A stretch of 64,000 nt of DNA from an uncultured Opitutaceae bacterium (GCA_951813085.1 OX638348.1:1993627-2057626), one strand, 5' to 3'. Positions 8,888 to 19,399 are shown, numbered from the stretch's first letter. Notes: generated from the sequence alone by a model not told the origin. Numbers and translations are program-made.

Positions 8888-9285
8888 GCTAATAACCTAA
8901 AACTGCAGTATTCGGATTCAAGAAAATCCAGTCGGAGGTCGACCAGTGGGCTCAATCAAGGTATTGGCAAAGCAACCCATTTCGCAATGCCTAGCTTGCT
9001 ACTCTCTATTCTAATTCTCCCATGAAGTTCCTATGAGTCTCCTTTCGTCCGCATTGCCTTCCCGAAACGAGTATAATTTCGTATTCGATACTTTGCGACG
9101 CGTTCAAAATCGACTAAAGCGGGAGATCAACTTCCAACGCTGAATCCGCTTAGCTATCTACAATTCACCCTATCCAATGTTAATTCTTGGTCAAAGTCAC
9201 TGAATGTGCGGACAACTTGATGGCATTAGCTATAACTATGCTGATTCTCCGCGACTAGTTAGATAGCCCGAACCGCTATTATCCC
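8888..9285. other. Intergenic stretch of about 400 bases
   Basis: It separates the divergent Sel1 gene and the broken kinase gene. It is somewhat AT-rich and must hold the promoters of both. I found no convincing paired -35/-10 boxes, no tRNA-like fold and no open frame with family features. Confidence 0.5.
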
Positions 9286-10037
9286 ATGCAATACCCATCA
9301 TCTGAGAGTTTTCGGATTCTAGAAAATCTTGAGGATTCATACATATCCCTCGACGATTCCTTCGATCCCCTTTGGTTTAATGCTACCGCGCAATCCCTTT
9401 GCGAAGATTCAATCGAGGATCCTAATTACAAAGGCATTATTAAAGAGCTCGGGCGTGAGCTGCATGATCTCAAGGAAACGAGCGGCGAACGATCAAAGGT
9501 CTGCAAATACAGCCAGGGAAACCGAGAGTGATTTGTCGAATCGACAAGCGGGTCGACATCAACGGATGCATATCTCCTGATTGGCCGAAATGTGACTCGC
9601 CTTCAGCGAGAGCTTCAGAAAACGAAATCCCACCTCAAGCACCTCTCAACCATCATCAACCCTGAGCCATCTTGCGTTAAGACGATTGGTAGAGATGGTG
9701 AGCTGATTGACATGAACCCAGCGGGTTTGCATCTGATTGATGCTCCAAATCTAGATTCGGTAAAGGGCGTGTCAGTGTACGAACATCATGGAGGGTGAAT
9801 CGCTTGAAAAATTCAAAGCGTTCAACGATTGAGTATTTAAAGGAGAGTCCGGTTCACTGGATTTCGAGATTACCAGCTTGAAGGGCGAAAAACGGCACAT
9901 GCGAACTTACGCGTCCCCGTTGAGGAACCAGCAAGGGGAAGTCGTCATGCACGTCGCCGTGACCAACGACGTCACCGAAGAAATCGAAAAGACGCAACGA
10001 CTTAGAGAGAGCATGGATAGGGCGCAGGCTGCCTGCT

Positions 10038-10865
10038 ATGGCCAAAGGACAGTTTCTAGCCAATATGAGCCATGAAATTAGAACCCCAATGAACGGGGTC
10101 TTGGGCTTGTCCGACCTTCTGCTCGACACACCGCTCAATGACGATCAGCGAAAATTCGCCGAGGGAGTACACTCTTCGGCAAACAGCCTTCTCAAATTGA
10201 TAGACGACATCCTGGACTTTTCCAAAATTCAGGCCGGCAAACTTGAGCTGAACCCTCGACCTTCTAGCCTTAGAATCGAGATGGCTTCAATAAAACAGAT
10301 TTTCGCCAATCAGGCGGAAGCCAAAGGCCTCGATCTCCTACTTGAGATCTCGCCCCGAGTTCCCAACTCTCTCGTCATCGATCCTGATCGGTTTAAGCAG
10401 ATCGTGATGAACCTTCTCGGAAATGCCCTCAAGTTTACCGATAAAGGCCAAATAGGGGCCAAGATGGACTTTGATGAACAGGCATCTTCCGAATCCGCGA
10501 ATCTTGTATTGGAAGTATACGATACTGGCATTGGAATTTCGGATGAGAGCAAAGTAAGGATCTTCGAATCCTTCACCCAGGGCGATGCCGGATTCAATCG
10601 CGACTATGGAGGGACCGGATTAGGGCTGAGCATTTCGAACCAGCTGATTGAGCTGATGAATGGAGATTTGCAAATGGATAGCCAGATCGGACAAGGAACT
10701 TCATTCCGAATTACGATTCCGATAAAATCTTCCCATGACCCCAGTGATTCGTCGCACGCTCCGCAGACTTCTTCGCTCGATCCGCAAGAAGGACGTAATT
10801 CCCTCTCTATTCTCCTAGCGGAGGACAACCAACTGAACCAAACCTTATGCCTTACGTGTGCTTGA
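10038..10865 (+). pseudogene. Kinase core fragment (HisKA-HATPase_c) of the disrupted hybrid kinase
   Basis: The longest open piece, 275 codons. The H box is FLANMSHEIRTPMNG with the phospho-accepting His at residue 12 of this fragment. The N box FKQIVMNLLGNALKFTD, the G1 box DTGIGIS, the F box (FESFTQ) and the G2 box GGTGLGLSI are all complete. It ends by entering a receiver domain (LSILLAEDNQLNQT) and then meets a stop through a frameshift. Without the upstream PAS domains and dimerisation linker it is unlikely to be regulated normally, but the motifs themselves are intact. Confidence 0.85.
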
Positions 10866-11187
10866 AAAAGCAGGACATCGAGTCAACCTCGTGGAGAATG
10901 GCATGGAAGCCATCTCGGCAATAAAGAACAATTCGTTCGATGTCGTGCTGATGGACATACAAATGCCCGTCGTCGATGGGGAGCAGGCTACACGAGAGAT
11001 TCGAAAGATCGACAGATTCGAAAATTTGCCTATCGCCGCTATCACCGCAAATGCGATGAGCGATGCGAAAGACCGATTTCTTGACATTGGCATGAACTCA
11101 GTTCTCAGCAAGCCCTTCTCGAAAACGGAGCTCCTCGAACTGGTGGATCACCTCGGAGGAGGACCCGACGAACCCGGGCGGTCTTGA
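10858..11187 (+). pseudogene. Receiver-domain fragment of the disrupted hybrid kinase
   Basis: 109 codons covering most of a response-regulator receiver. The phospho-acceptor Asp is in VVLMDIQMPVVDG (residue 33 here); the conserved Thr/Ala position is in AAITANAMSD and the Lys in LSKPFSKTEL. The missing acidic pair lies in the upstream fragment (LLAEDNQ), so the domain is complete only if the frameshift near 10845 is repaired. There is no output domain after it; the gene ends at 11187. Confidence 0.8.
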
Positions 11188-11375
11188 AACATAGAGGCTA
11201 TCGTCAAATAAAGGCATGGGGGTACGACCTGCATCATTCAAAAGCAATTTTTGAGTACGGCCTAACCCCTGCTTCCAAAGATGGTAATAGGTGTTTGAAA
11301 AAAGGCCCATAATTAAAAGCTGGAGTTCTTTACCGGATAAAATTGGCTCGTGAGCAGAATCACTTGCCCAATCCC

Positions 11376-11951
11376 ATGAACCTCCTCTCGCATGCTCTGC
11401 TTTCTCGAAACGAGGATGACGATGTTCTCACCGTCAACGTTCTCTGGGACTTCTTCCGAAAGGACCTGTGACAGGATACCAGGGCATTCGTCCAACGAGG
11501 CGCGGCTATCCACCGGGCAATAGATAGGGAAACCGATACGTCTGATGAATTCAAGCTGGGGCTTGCGCTCGTATCCGAAAAACGCGAATACGTGTCCGGA
11601 GTGGTGGTCGACATCGCGCTTGACTATGCCTTATCCCGGGATTGGCGCTACTATTTCACAGAAGACCGATTCGAGCTATTCGACCAACTCTATAACCGCA
11701 TGGAGCGGGCCGCTCCCTCGATCGGCGAACGAGCGGTTACCTTCGTGGGCAGCATGCGGGCCCGAAACTGGTTCAAGTCCTATGGCGAGTTCGACGGGAT
11801 CCAACGTGTCTTCAATCGACTCGCCACGCGTAACCGGTTTCTCAACTCAATCATCGGGGCCGAGACGGAAGTTGAAAATTGCATAGATCAATATACGCAG
11901 ATCATGCGTAAACTGTATCCAAAAGTTGAAGGCGAATTGCTCAAATTATAG
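11376..11951 (+). pseudogene. Acyl carrier protein phosphodiesterase-like gene with in-frame TGA
   Basis: 192 codons from ATG 11376 to the stop at 11951, the normal length of the AcpH/DUF479 family, which removes phosphopantetheine from acyl carrier protein. The start MNLLSHALLS, the middle IHRAIDRETD and the block GVVVDIALDYALSRDW line up with the family pattern (NxLAHxxLS, HRxID, VDVxxDHFLAxxW). TGA at 11469-11471 interrupts it after FFRKDL, where homologues read on towards the IHRAID block. Several residues are off consensus, for example Tyr in place of the His of the DHFLA motif and Trp in place of Gly in the GDFVKG region, which supports real decay rather than a single sequencing error. 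No recoding signal was seen. Confidence 0.7.
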
Positions 11952-12000
11952 AGCAGACGGACTACCAACAATTATTCATTGATGCGTCATAAAAACAGAA

Positions 12001-12018
12001 TGCCCTGAAAACAGGGCA
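12001..12018. terminator. Short perfect hairpin after the acpH-like gene
   Basis: A 7-bp perfect stem TGCCCTG/CAGGGCA with an AAAA loop, 49 bases past the acpH-like stop. On the plus strand it is followed by A-rich DNA, not a T run. On the minus strand the sequence after it has a short T tract. It may be a weak terminator, direction uncertain. Confidence 0.35.
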
Positions 12019-12075
12019 AATTCATCGCTAACCTTCTTGCAATTAGGTAGATAGATCTACTGGAAGTTTTCCATA

Positions 12076-12609
12076 ATGCTACCCCACGCAAAAGAAACTG
12101 ATTGCCCCTTGTCTCAAATGATCCGCTCCGAGCTTTCTTCGGCAGCCGATTTTGAAGAGCTCGTCGAAAAGTCCTTAACTTGCATTGGCAAGATGGTACC
12201 TTGCAGGCGACTTGCCTGGATTGAATGGGATAGCATATTCGATACGGCTAAGCAGCTGAAGGTTGCTCCTGGATACAGCGCAAATGGGAGCCGTGAAACG
12301 CTAAACAATACCCAAACTTGGAAAAGCTACCTTCCCGTATATACGTTCATTTGGAACTGGGAGGCCACAAATCCGATTAGAAGACGGTCCTACTTGACCG
12401 CGACTCCCTCCCATCAAGTCGCGTACCGGTTTGCTTCTATCGAATCCACCGATCTTATTCTATCGCTCGAACGGAACAGTTCACGTTTTACCGAAGACGA
12501 GATGCATGGGTTGAAAACTGCCGGCAATGTAATCACTCCTTTAGCCAATGATTTCCACGACCGTGGATTGGCTGTTCTGCGTACATCCGAAATAGAGGCG
12601 TCGGCTTGA
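12076..12609 (+). CDS. GAF-like sensor domain protein lacking an output domain
   Basis: A 177-residue soluble protein. Its layout (helix with FEELVEKSLTCIGKMVPCRRLAWIEW, then YLPVYTFIWNWEATNPIRRRSYLTATPSHQV, then LILSLERNSSRFTEDEMHGLKTA) resembles the N-terminal GAF-like sensing domain of LuxR-type regulators, where the phrase about ERxxxDFTExDR precedes the final helix. The DNA-binding HTH domain that should follow is absent: only 63 bases lie between its stop and glgB. It is either a truncated regulator belonging to the decayed neighbourhood or a stand-alone ligand-binding domain. The ligand is unknown. Confidence 0.5.
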   Translation: MLPHAKETDCPLSQMIRSELSSAADFEELVEKSLTCIGKMVPCRRLAWIEWDSIFDTAKQLKVAPGYSANGSRETLNNTQTWKSYLPVYTFIWNWEATNPIRRRSYLTATPSHQVAYRFASIESTDLILSLERNSSRFTEDEMHGLKTAGNVITPLANDFHDRGLAVLRTSEIEASA

Positions 12610-12672
12610 TCAAGGGCCGAACCGAAAACTGGATTCATCGATCAGAGAATCTGCTAGCGAGCGATAGAAATT

Positions 12673-14880
12673 CTAACGTTCGAGCTTGAAAATCATCGTG
12701 GTGCAAGGAGGAAGGGTAAATTCCGCTGATTGCTCCAGATCGTCGAAGGGTTGAGGGTCCGATGAGACCCCCGCTCCATTTCCAGAATCGCTACCTCCGT
12801 AGAATTTGGAATTCGTATTCAAAATTTCCCTCCAATAGCCAGCTTTTGGAAGACCAATGCGATAATGGGTACGCCCCACTGGCGTAAAGTGGGCGACGAC
12901 CAGCACTTGATTATGCCCATCCGGCGCTGTACGCGTATAGCTGATCACTCCCGCTTCGGAATCCCAGCAAGCGATCCAGCGAAAACTGCTCTCATCAAAA
13001 TCCGTTTCCGCCAGCGCCGGCTCGCTCTTGTAAAGCGCATTCAAATCCCGGACTAGCGCAGCGATGCCCGAATGATCCTTGTATTCATTCAAGTGCCACT
13101 GAAGGGCCGTCGCATAGTTCCATTCCTCGGACTGCCCGAATTCGCTGCCCATAAATAGAAGTTTCTTTCCGGGATAGGCCCACATATGCCCATAGAGGGC
13201 TCGAAGCGTTTGCGACTTCTCAGGGATAGAGCCCCCCATTTTCAGAAGCATCGACTGCTTTCCGTGCGTCACTTCGTCATGGGAAAAGACCGTCATGAAG
13301 TTCTCCGCGTATTGGTACAGCATGCCGAACGTAAGATCGCCATGATGGAATTTGCGATGGATCGGGTCCTTCTCGAAATACTTAAGGTTATCATGCATCC
13401 ACCCCATGTTCCATTTGATGTCGAACCCGAGGCCCCCTTCTTCCGGCGACTTAGTGACGCCCGCAAAGGAAGTCGACTCCTCCGCAATCATCAAGACACC
13501 CGGGTGATACTGATGCACCAGGCTATTGGCCTCTTTCAAAAAAGCAATGGCCTCCAGGTTCTCATTGCCGCCATACTGATTCGGAATCCACTCCCCCTCT
13601 TCTCGCGAATAGTCTAGATATAGCATGGACGCGACCGCATCGACCCGCAGGCCATCGATGTGAAAGTACTCCAGCCAAGCCAAGGCGTTGGATACTAGAA
13701 AGCACTTCACTTCGTGCCGGCCGTAGTTGAAAATCAATGTTCCCCAATCCTGATGAGCGCCTAGCCTAGGATCCTCGTGCTCATACAAATGCGTTCCATC
13801 GAAAGTCGCCAATGCGAATGTATCGCGAGGAAAATGAGCCGGAACCCAATCTACTATCACTCCAATTCCCCGTTGGTGCAAGTGATCGATGAACGCTTTG
13901 AAATCATCTGGGGAACCAAATCGCTGGGTAGGCGCAAAGTAGCCTGTAACTTGATACCCCCAGCTTCCATCGAAGGGATGCTCCGCGATCGGCATCAGCT
14001 CAACATGGGTAAAGCCATGATCCAACACATAGTCCCCGAGCTCGACCGCTAGCTCTGCGTAGGTCAGGTGACGGCCATCCTCTTCCCAGCGGCGTTTCCA
14101 AGAACCCAAGTGCACCTCGTACACCGACATAGGCTTGTTTAGCTGCTGACGCTCCTGACGAGAGTCCAGCCAAACTTGATCTCCCCATTCGTATCGAGCA
14201 TGGTCATACACGATAGAGGCATTGTTAGGAGGCGCTTCAAAGTAGCTCCCGTACGGGTCGGTTTTCAGAAAGAGGCCATCCCCTTTCCCAACCAGCTCGT
14301 ACTTGTACATTTCCCCCGCTTTCAGACCCGGTATGAACAACTCCCAAACACCGCTCGATCCGAGCATGCGCATGGGATGGTAGCGACCGTCCCAACGATT
14401 GAAGCTCCCTACCACTGATACACGCGTAGCGTTCGGGGCCCACACCGCGAAACTGACGCCGAGTACGCCATCCACTACCCGCGGCCGCGATCCCAGCTTC
14501 TCGAAAATTCGATGCTCGTTTCCTTGATTGAACAAATAAAGGTCGGATTCGCCGATCGTAGGGAGAAAGGAGTAGGGATCGTAGAATTGCCGGATCTCGA
14601 GATCCTCGGTTTCGACGCGAATTCGGTACTTGAACACTTCATCGCGATCCTCGATGACGCCTTCGAAAAATCCGTCGTCGCTGAGTCGTTCCAAGGGATA
14701 GCGCGGCCCATCTTTCGAATCGATGTCTACAATTTCGCAGCTTCGAGCATCGCTTACGAAAACCCTCACCACGACAGCTGATTTCTTCTTAACCGTAACG
14801 ACATGCATACCGAGCAAGCCGTGCGGCGTATTCGCCCGAGCGTTTCTCAGAGATTCAAGGTCTTTCTTGGCGATCAACAT
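12673..14880 (-). CDS. glgB: 1,4-alpha-glucan branching enzyme
   Basis: Glycogen branching enzyme (GH13), which cuts alpha-1,4 glucan and re-attaches the piece by an alpha-1,6 bond. It is 735 residues long, normal for the long bacterial form. It has two N-terminal CBM48-like modules ([20 protein letters not shown] near residue 168 is the second), then the barrel with [19 protein letters not shown] near 295. The catalytic nucleophile is the Asp in [15 protein letters not shown] near 403, the acid/base Glu lies in LMIAEEST near 456, and [11 protein letters not shown] near 524 holds the transition-state Asp. The gene is alone, with no other glycogen gene in the window, and is convergent with the sensor-domain gene. 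Confidence 0.97.
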   Translation of the reverse strand: MLIAKKDLESLRNARANTPHGLLGMHVVTVKKKSAVVVRVFVSDARSCEIVDIDSKDGPRYPLERLSDDGFFEGVIEDRDEVFKYRIRVETEDLEIRQFYDPYSFLPTIGESDLYLFNQGNEHRIFEKLGSRPRVVDGVLGVSFAVWAPNATRVSVVGSFNRWDGRYHPMRMLGSSGVWELFIPGLKAGEMYKYELVGKGDGLFLKTDPYGSYFEAPPNNASIVYDHARYEWGDQVWLDSRQERQQLNKPMSVYEVHLGSWKRRWEEDGRHLTYAELAVELGDYVLDHGFTHVELMPIAEHPFDGSWGYQVTGYFAPTQRFGSPDDFKAFIDHLHQRGIGVIVDWVPAHFPRDTFALATFDGTHLYEHEDPRLGAHQDWGTLIFNYGRHEVKCFLVSNALAWLEYFHIDGLRVDAVASMLYLDYSREEGEWIPNQYGGNENLEAIAFLKEANSLVHQYHPGVLMIAEESTSFAGVTKSPEEGGLGFDIKWNMGWMHDNLKYFEKDPIHRKFHHGDLTFGMLYQYAENFMTVFSHDEVTHGKQSMLLKMGGSIPEKSQTLRALYGHMWAYPGKKLLFMGSEFGQSEEWNYATALQWHLNEYKDHSGIAALVRDLNALYKSEPALAETDFDESSFRWIACWDSEAGVISYTRTAPDGHNQVLVVAHFTPVGRTHYRIGLPKAGYWREILNTNSKFYGGSDSGNGAGVSSDPQPFDDLEQSAEFTLPPCTTMIFKLER

Positions 14881-15040
14881 GGTAGGTGGCTTACAACTGG
14901 CAACTCCGATGACGCTCCAAGACTACTGACTCAAGGCTAAAAGACGCAAGGACAGGAGTTTATTTCCTCCTCGACGCAACCTATCCAAAATGCGGCGTTC
15001 CAATGAATTCTCACCAAATTAACAGCCTTGCATCGTAAAG

Positions 15041-17266
15041 ATGCGCCCTCTAGAGCTTCACGAAAACATGGCTAGATTCCCGAATCTCCCGCTCAGCCGA
15101 TTCAGCATCGCCTGCATCGCATTCCTCTCGGTCCTTTTCCAATCGCGATCCCAGGATCAAGGATTCGAGGCGACACTGAGCACGCCAGTCACATTCGACA
15201 CGAATACGGGAGACCTCGTCGCCACCGAAAACGCATCTCTCACCTATGGGGATTGGCTCGTTTCCGCAGACGAGATCCGGCTCAATCGCCAGACCAATCG
15301 TGCCCTAGCCATCGGAAACGTCGTCTTCACCCGCGGGGACATCCGCCTAGTTGCGGATTCGCTCGACTATCGCCTCCAGGAACAACAGGCCCGCATCGAG
15401 AATTTCCGAGTCGGCAATGGCAAGTACTTCGTTTCCGGAAGCCTTCTGGAAGGTAACCCAGACGACTTTCGCTTCCGAGACATCATCTTTCATCCGGGCG
15501 AACCGGGCACCTACCTATTCAAGGCTCGGGCTAACGAAATTGCCCTCATCGACCAGAACGAAATCCAAGGCGAGCGGCTCTCGTTCAAGCTAGGCGTCGT
15601 CCCCTTCTTCATTATTCCAAACGTATCTCAACCCATCGATGCGGAACGGAACATCTTCAAGGCGAACCTCGACTATTCGGGGCACATCGGTGGAGCCATC
15701 GGCGGCGAAGTTCGCGTGCCCATAAACTCTAATTTTCGAGCCGGAGCCAATCTAGCCATCACGACGCAAAGAGGCATACTCGCTGGACCCGCTTTCGAGT
15801 ACAACTTTGGCGAAGACGATTACACGAGTTTCGGCTCTTTCACCTCTGGGTACATTGACGACTCAGCCAAAGAAATCGTCCCCAATCTCATTACAGGCAA
15901 CCCGATCGACGACGAACGCTTTTTCGCAGAGTGGCAACATAGCCAAAACTGGGGTGATCGGGGAGCCATCAACGCCTATGGAAGATGGTGGTCGGACTCA
16001 GAGGTGACGCGCGAGTTCTTCGAGGACTCCTTCGACACGATGCAGGATCCCGACACCTATATCGAGGCCAACTATAGCGCCGACAATTGGCAGGCCACGC
16101 TATTCTCTCGGGTCAGCCCCAATCATTTCCAAGCATTCACCGAACGCCTTCCCGAACTAAGGTTCGATCTGTTTCCTACCACACTGGCAAAAGGCCTTAC
16201 CCATAGCGGCAGCCTCTCGTTTGCCAAGCTACGCAATGACAACCTAAGCGCACTCCCCATTGAATCCGAAGCGGATAGAGCGGATGCGTATTACGGTTTT
16301 AGATACACGCGCCCTCTTAGAAACGGAGTAAGCCTAACAACGAAAGCTGGCGTCAAGGCGATACACTACTTCGACAATGTTGTCGGCATGGAAGCTAGCG
16401 ATTTCAATCTTTCGTCCCCCTTTCGCATCGCCCCTCTTACGATATTCGACGACTATACCCACCTGTTCCCGCGACCCAACATAAAGGAAGGCACACGCGG
16501 ATACGGCGATCTCGGATTCGATCTGAAATTCACTGCGCATCGAGAAATTGACTACACAAACGAAACTTGGAACATCGATGGGATTCGCCATATCTTCGAG
16601 CCCGTTGTTTCCTACCGATTCTCTCCAGACCTAGACAGCAATTCCGCAAATGCAGTCCACGACATGCCCGTAATCTCGAACTACCTGACTCCAATAGACA
16701 TCGAAGATAGACGGGATATCGACACGATTGGCGAGCACCACATCACGCGCCTGGAACTTCGCAACCGAATCCAGACCAGAGACAAGGAATACGGCTCCCG
16801 AGACTTGGTTCGATTCGACTTCGCCGTCGACTACTTGGTCGACGACTACGATCAAGGGGCGGACTTTTCCGATTTCGTATCCGATATCGAAATCACCCCA
16901 GCAAACTGGCTCGAAATCGACTTGTTCTCTCGTTACGAACTAGAGAGCAGTGAAACCCGCGAGATCAATACCAGCATCGCTATCACCGATCCGGGCTATT
17001 GGAAATGGGGATTCGGAAACCACTTTCTACGCAGCGCCATCGAGCAGTACTTCATATTTGGAGAGTATAACTTGAATGAGAATTTCAAGGTCTACGCCGT
17101 CGCGAAATTCGACGAAAAATCCGACACCTTCTACGAGCAACGAGTTGGATTCATGCAGCGGGCTCTAGAGAAATATGGGATCAAGTACGAGCTGCGCGTA
17201 TTCGAAGGAAATCGGCGGGAGAGCGATTTCGGCATTCGAATCGGTATTGATCTTTTCGACGAGTAA
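15041..17266 (+). CDS. lptD: LPS-assembly protein LptD-like outer membrane protein
   Basis: A 741-residue outer-membrane protein of the LptD family, which inserts lipopolysaccharide into the outer leaflet with LptE. An N-terminal signal sequence (a start at ATG 15068 would suit it better than 15041) is followed by an OstA/LptA-type beta-jellyroll: ASLTYGDWLVSADEIRLNRQ, AIGNVVFTRGDIRLVADSLDY and GERLSFKLGVVPFFIIP. The remainder is rich in alternating polar and aromatic strands typical of a beta-barrel. The Cys pairs that form disulfides in Escherichia coli LptD are not obvious, as in many non-proteobacterial members. It is monocistronic here, with the rsmB-like gene 40 bases or more downstream. 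Family assignment is firm; direct LPS function is inferred. Confidence 0.85.
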   Translation: MRPLELHENMARFPNLPLSRFSIACIAFLSVLFQSRSQDQGFEATLSTPVTFDTNTGDLVATENASLTYGDWLVSADEIRLNRQTNRALAIGNVVFTRGDIRLVADSLDYRLQEQQARIENFRVGNGKYFVSGSLLEGNPDDFRFRDIIFHPGEPGTYLFKARANEIALIDQNEIQGERLSFKLGVVPFFIIPNVSQPIDAERNIFKANLDYSGHIGGAIGGEVRVPINSNFRAGANLAITTQRGILAGPAFEYNFGEDDYTSFGSFTSGYIDDSAKEIVPNLITGNPIDDERFFAEWQHSQNWGDRGAINAYGRWWSDSEVTREFFEDSFDTMQDPDTYIEANYSADNWQATLFSRVSPNHFQAFTERLPELRFDLFPTTLAKGLTHSGSLSFAKLRNDNLSALPIESEADRADAYYGFRYTRPLRNGVSLTTKAGVKAIHYFDNVVGMEASDFNLSSPFRIAPLTIFDDYTHLFPRPNIKEGTRGYGDLGFDLKFTAHREIDYTNETWNIDGIRHIFEPVVSYRFSPDLDSNSANAVHDMPVISNYLTPIDIEDRRDIDTIGEHHITRLELRNRIQTRDKEYGSRDLVRFDFAVDYLVDDYDQGADFSDFVSDIEITPANWLEIDLFSRYELESSETREINTSIAITDPGYWKWGFGNHFLRSAIEQYFIFGEYNLNENFKVYAVAKFDEKSDTFYEQRVGFMQRALEKYGIKYELRVFEGNRRESDFGIRIGIDLFDE

Positions 17267-17513
17267 GCCTCTGCCCGCGGACGCTCGAAGTGCGATGGAA
17301 AACTAGGACTACATCCACCGACGGTCCCGGAATAGGCGGCGTATTCTCATCGAGCTCCTGCAATCAATCGACCCGCTCCTTGAGCCTCAAAAGAATTTCC
17401 CCAGCGAGCTCAATCGCCTTTTCAGGGAGAATCGTCGATTCGGATCGCGCGACCGCCGGCTGTATCGGGAATTAATATACACCTACCTTCGCTTCCTGCC
17501 TTGGATCCGAAAG

Positions 17514-18491
17514 TTGAGGGACGACGATGAAAAACGAGTAGAAGCGATCCTTCAGCTCGCTAGCCAATCCGCTGACATCGCAGCCATGAGAGAAGATTCA
17601 ATGGACTTCCAGGCAGACGACCCCCTGGAGTCGCTCGTCCCCTCCTGGTTCGCTGCCCACCTTACAAGCGAGTGGACCGCCGAAGACTATCGAACCCTTC
17701 TCTCCCGTCCCCCGCTTTGGATTCGCTCTCAGCGCAGCAGCCCAAAGTCTGTCGCTGAACAGCTTACCCGCGAGCTCGGTCTAGAACCCCAAGCCGTGGT
17801 CGCATCCCAAGTGATGCCGCACGCCATAAGCTGCCCAACAGATTCGCCCGTACATACCGCGCCGAGCTACCAAAGCGGCCAATTCGAGATCCAAGATATA
17901 AGCTCGCAGTCTCTGCTGGAGCTGGTCTACCCCACTCCGAAGGGTCATTGGCTTGACGCTTGCGCCGGCGCAGGGGGAAAGACGCTCCAGCTCGCGGCTT
18001 TGCTAGGATCACAGGGATCCGTGACCGCCTACGACCCCCGGTCCAGCGCCCTCGCCGAATTAGCGAAACGCGCGCGGCGAGCGCAGCTCTCGAATATCGA
18101 GATTGAAACGCGCAAACCTGAACAAGTCCTGTTCGATGGCATTCTAGTGGACGCCCCTTGCTCCGGTTCCGGAACCTGGCGGCGACACCCTTACTTGATG
18201 CGCCAAACTACGGAAGCGTCAGTTTTCGAAGCCGCTCAGCTCCAGGCGGAGCTTCTGGATACCTATGCCCCCCTAGTCGCGATTGGTGGAACGCTCGTAT
18301 ACAGCACCTGTTCCCTGAGTCGCCACGAAAACGAAGGAATCGTGTCAGATTTTCTGGATTCCCATTCCGAATTCGCCTGGCAGCCGCTCGCGTCCCGATT
18401 CGGCCTTTCCGATTCCGGAAACGGCATCACAGTAACTCCGCGGATATTCGACGGAGACGGACTTTTCGTCGCCTCGTTCAAGCGACAATAG
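17514..18491 (+). CDS. RsmB-like 16S rRNA m5C methyltransferase
   Basis: A SAM-dependent cytosine-C5 RNA methyltransferase of the RsmB/NOP2/Sun family. Motif I is WLDACAGAGGKTLQLAA near residue 143; the motif IV catalytic region is ILVDAPCSGSGTWRRHP near 211, where the PC Cys releases product; the motif VI nucleophile is the Cys in LVYSTCSLSRHENE near 263. The start shown is a TTG. Upstream DNA in the same frame, from 17307, encodes a good NusB-like helical domain (LIELLQSIDPLLEPQ, FGSRDRRLYRELIYTYLRFLPW), so the true protein is about 65 residues longer. No ATG, GTG or TTG exists there, except an ATG at 17295 cut off by TAG at 17304. First gene of the scpA operon. Confidence 0.85.
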   Translation: MRDDDEKRVEAILQLASQSADIAAMREDSMDFQADDPLESLVPSWFAAHLTSEWTAEDYRTLLSRPPLWIRSQRSSPKSVAEQLTRELGLEPQAVVASQVMPHAISCPTDSPVHTAPSYQSGQFEIQDISSQSLLELVYPTPKGHWLDACAGAGGKTLQLAALLGSQGSVTAYDPRSSALAELAKRARRAQLSNIEIETRKPEQVLFDGILVDAPCSGSGTWRRHPYLMRQTTEASVFEAAQLQAELLDTYAPLVAIGGTLVYSTCSLSRHENEGIVSDFLDSHSEFAWQPLASRFGLSDSGNGITVTPRIFDGDGLFVASFKRQ

Positions 18492-18583
18492 GCAAAGCGG
18501 GTCACCTCGAATCTGCTACCGACTTATTCACAATGGCGCTTTTGTCATTGCCAGGGACAGCCTAAGGAAACTGAACTCTTCCC

Positions 18584-19384
18584 GTGGTCGCAGAAATTGA
18601 TCCCAGAATAAAGCTATCCGTCTTCGAAGGTCCCCTCGACCTGCTTCTCTTTCTCATACGGAAGCACGAAATCGATATCTACGACATACCCATCGAGCTC
18701 GTGCTCGACCAGTACTTGGATGTGATCAATGGGATGCAGGAAGTGAAACTCGAAATCGCAGGAGACTTCTTTGTCATGGCAGCGACGCTTATGGAGATAA
18801 AGAGCCGTCTCCTCCTTCCCAAGCAGCAGCGCTCCTCGTCTGAAGAGGATGACGACGAAGATCTCGATCCTCGATGGGAGCTCGTTCATCAGCTTCTGGA
18901 GTACAAGAAATTCAAGGAAGCAGCGGACACCCTCGATACCTTGTCAGACCATGCCGCCCTACGGCTAACCCGCGACTACGATTCCGTAAACAAGACGGAA
19001 GGAGGGACCCGCCCTTTGAAGCCCGAAGACAAGATTTCGGTCTGGAACTCCTACAACATTGTCCTGCGACGCCTTTCCGAAAAGCTTGTACTGGGCGAAA
19101 TTCAGGATGACTCCCTCACGGTGGTCGACCAAATGGAGATGCTAATCGAGAAAGTAAATCGGGAGCCCACCTTCGAGTTTTCATCGCTTTTCCCGGAAAA
19201 ATGCAGCCTTAAAGTGCTGATAGTCACATTTATCGCTATTCTCGAGCTCGTCCGCCTCAGGCGCCTGTCAATAACGCAAAACAGCTCCTTTTCGGACTTC
19301 ATCGTAGACCGCGTAGGCGAGCCATCCGACAGCGGTGCAGAGGATTCGCCCGAAGAAAAGGAGCTTGAAACCCACTCCGTTTGA
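18584..19384 (+). CDS. scpA: Segregation and condensation protein A
   Basis: The kleisin subunit of the bacterial SMC condensin, which bridges SMC heads and binds ScpB. It is 266 residues long with the family opening KLSVFEGPLDLLLFLIRKHEIDIYDIPI near residues 10-38 (the SMC neck-binding helix bundle) and the end VTFIAILELVRLRRLSITQN near 213-232 (winged helix that contacts the SMC cap). An acidic linker EEDDDEDLD near 86 is typical. Translation starts at GTG. It lies 92 bases after the rsmB-like gene. No scpB or smc is in the window. The stop TGA is in frame with the next small gene, 15 bases on. Confidence 0.95.
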   Translation: MVAEIDPRIKLSVFEGPLDLLLFLIRKHEIDIYDIPIELVLDQYLDVINGMQEVKLEIAGDFFVMAATLMEIKSRLLLPKQQRSSSEEDDDEDLDPRWELVHQLLEYKKFKEAADTLDTLSDHAALRLTRDYDSVNKTEGGTRPLKPEDKISVWNSYNIVLRRLSEKLVLGEIQDDSLTVVDQMEMLIEKVNREPTFEFSSLFPEKCSLKVLIVTFIAILELVRLRRLSITQNSSFSDFIVDRVGEPSDSGAEDSPEEKELETHSV

Positions 19385-19399
19385 CGCAGGTTTGGCCCT

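Larger units (their letters stand above)
9286..11187 (+). pseudogene. Hybrid PAS histidine kinase-receiver, multiply disrupted
   Basis: Read across frames this is one sensory hybrid kinase. From the ATG at 9286 comes a PAS-like start (ENLEDSYISLDDSF). An in-frame TGA at 9529-9531 breaks it, and the same frame goes on with LLIGRNVTRLQRELQKT and a second PAS core (TIGRDGELIDMNPAGL) to about 9790. A frameshift follows; the new frame carries a second TGA at 9830-9832 and then a PAC segment (HVAVTNDVTEEIEKTQ). A frameshift near 10030 leads into the kinase core, and another near 10845 into the receiver. All catalytic motifs survive, so the decay is either recent or partly artefactual. Two intact fragments are listed separately. 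The sensed signal is unknown. Confidence 0.85.
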
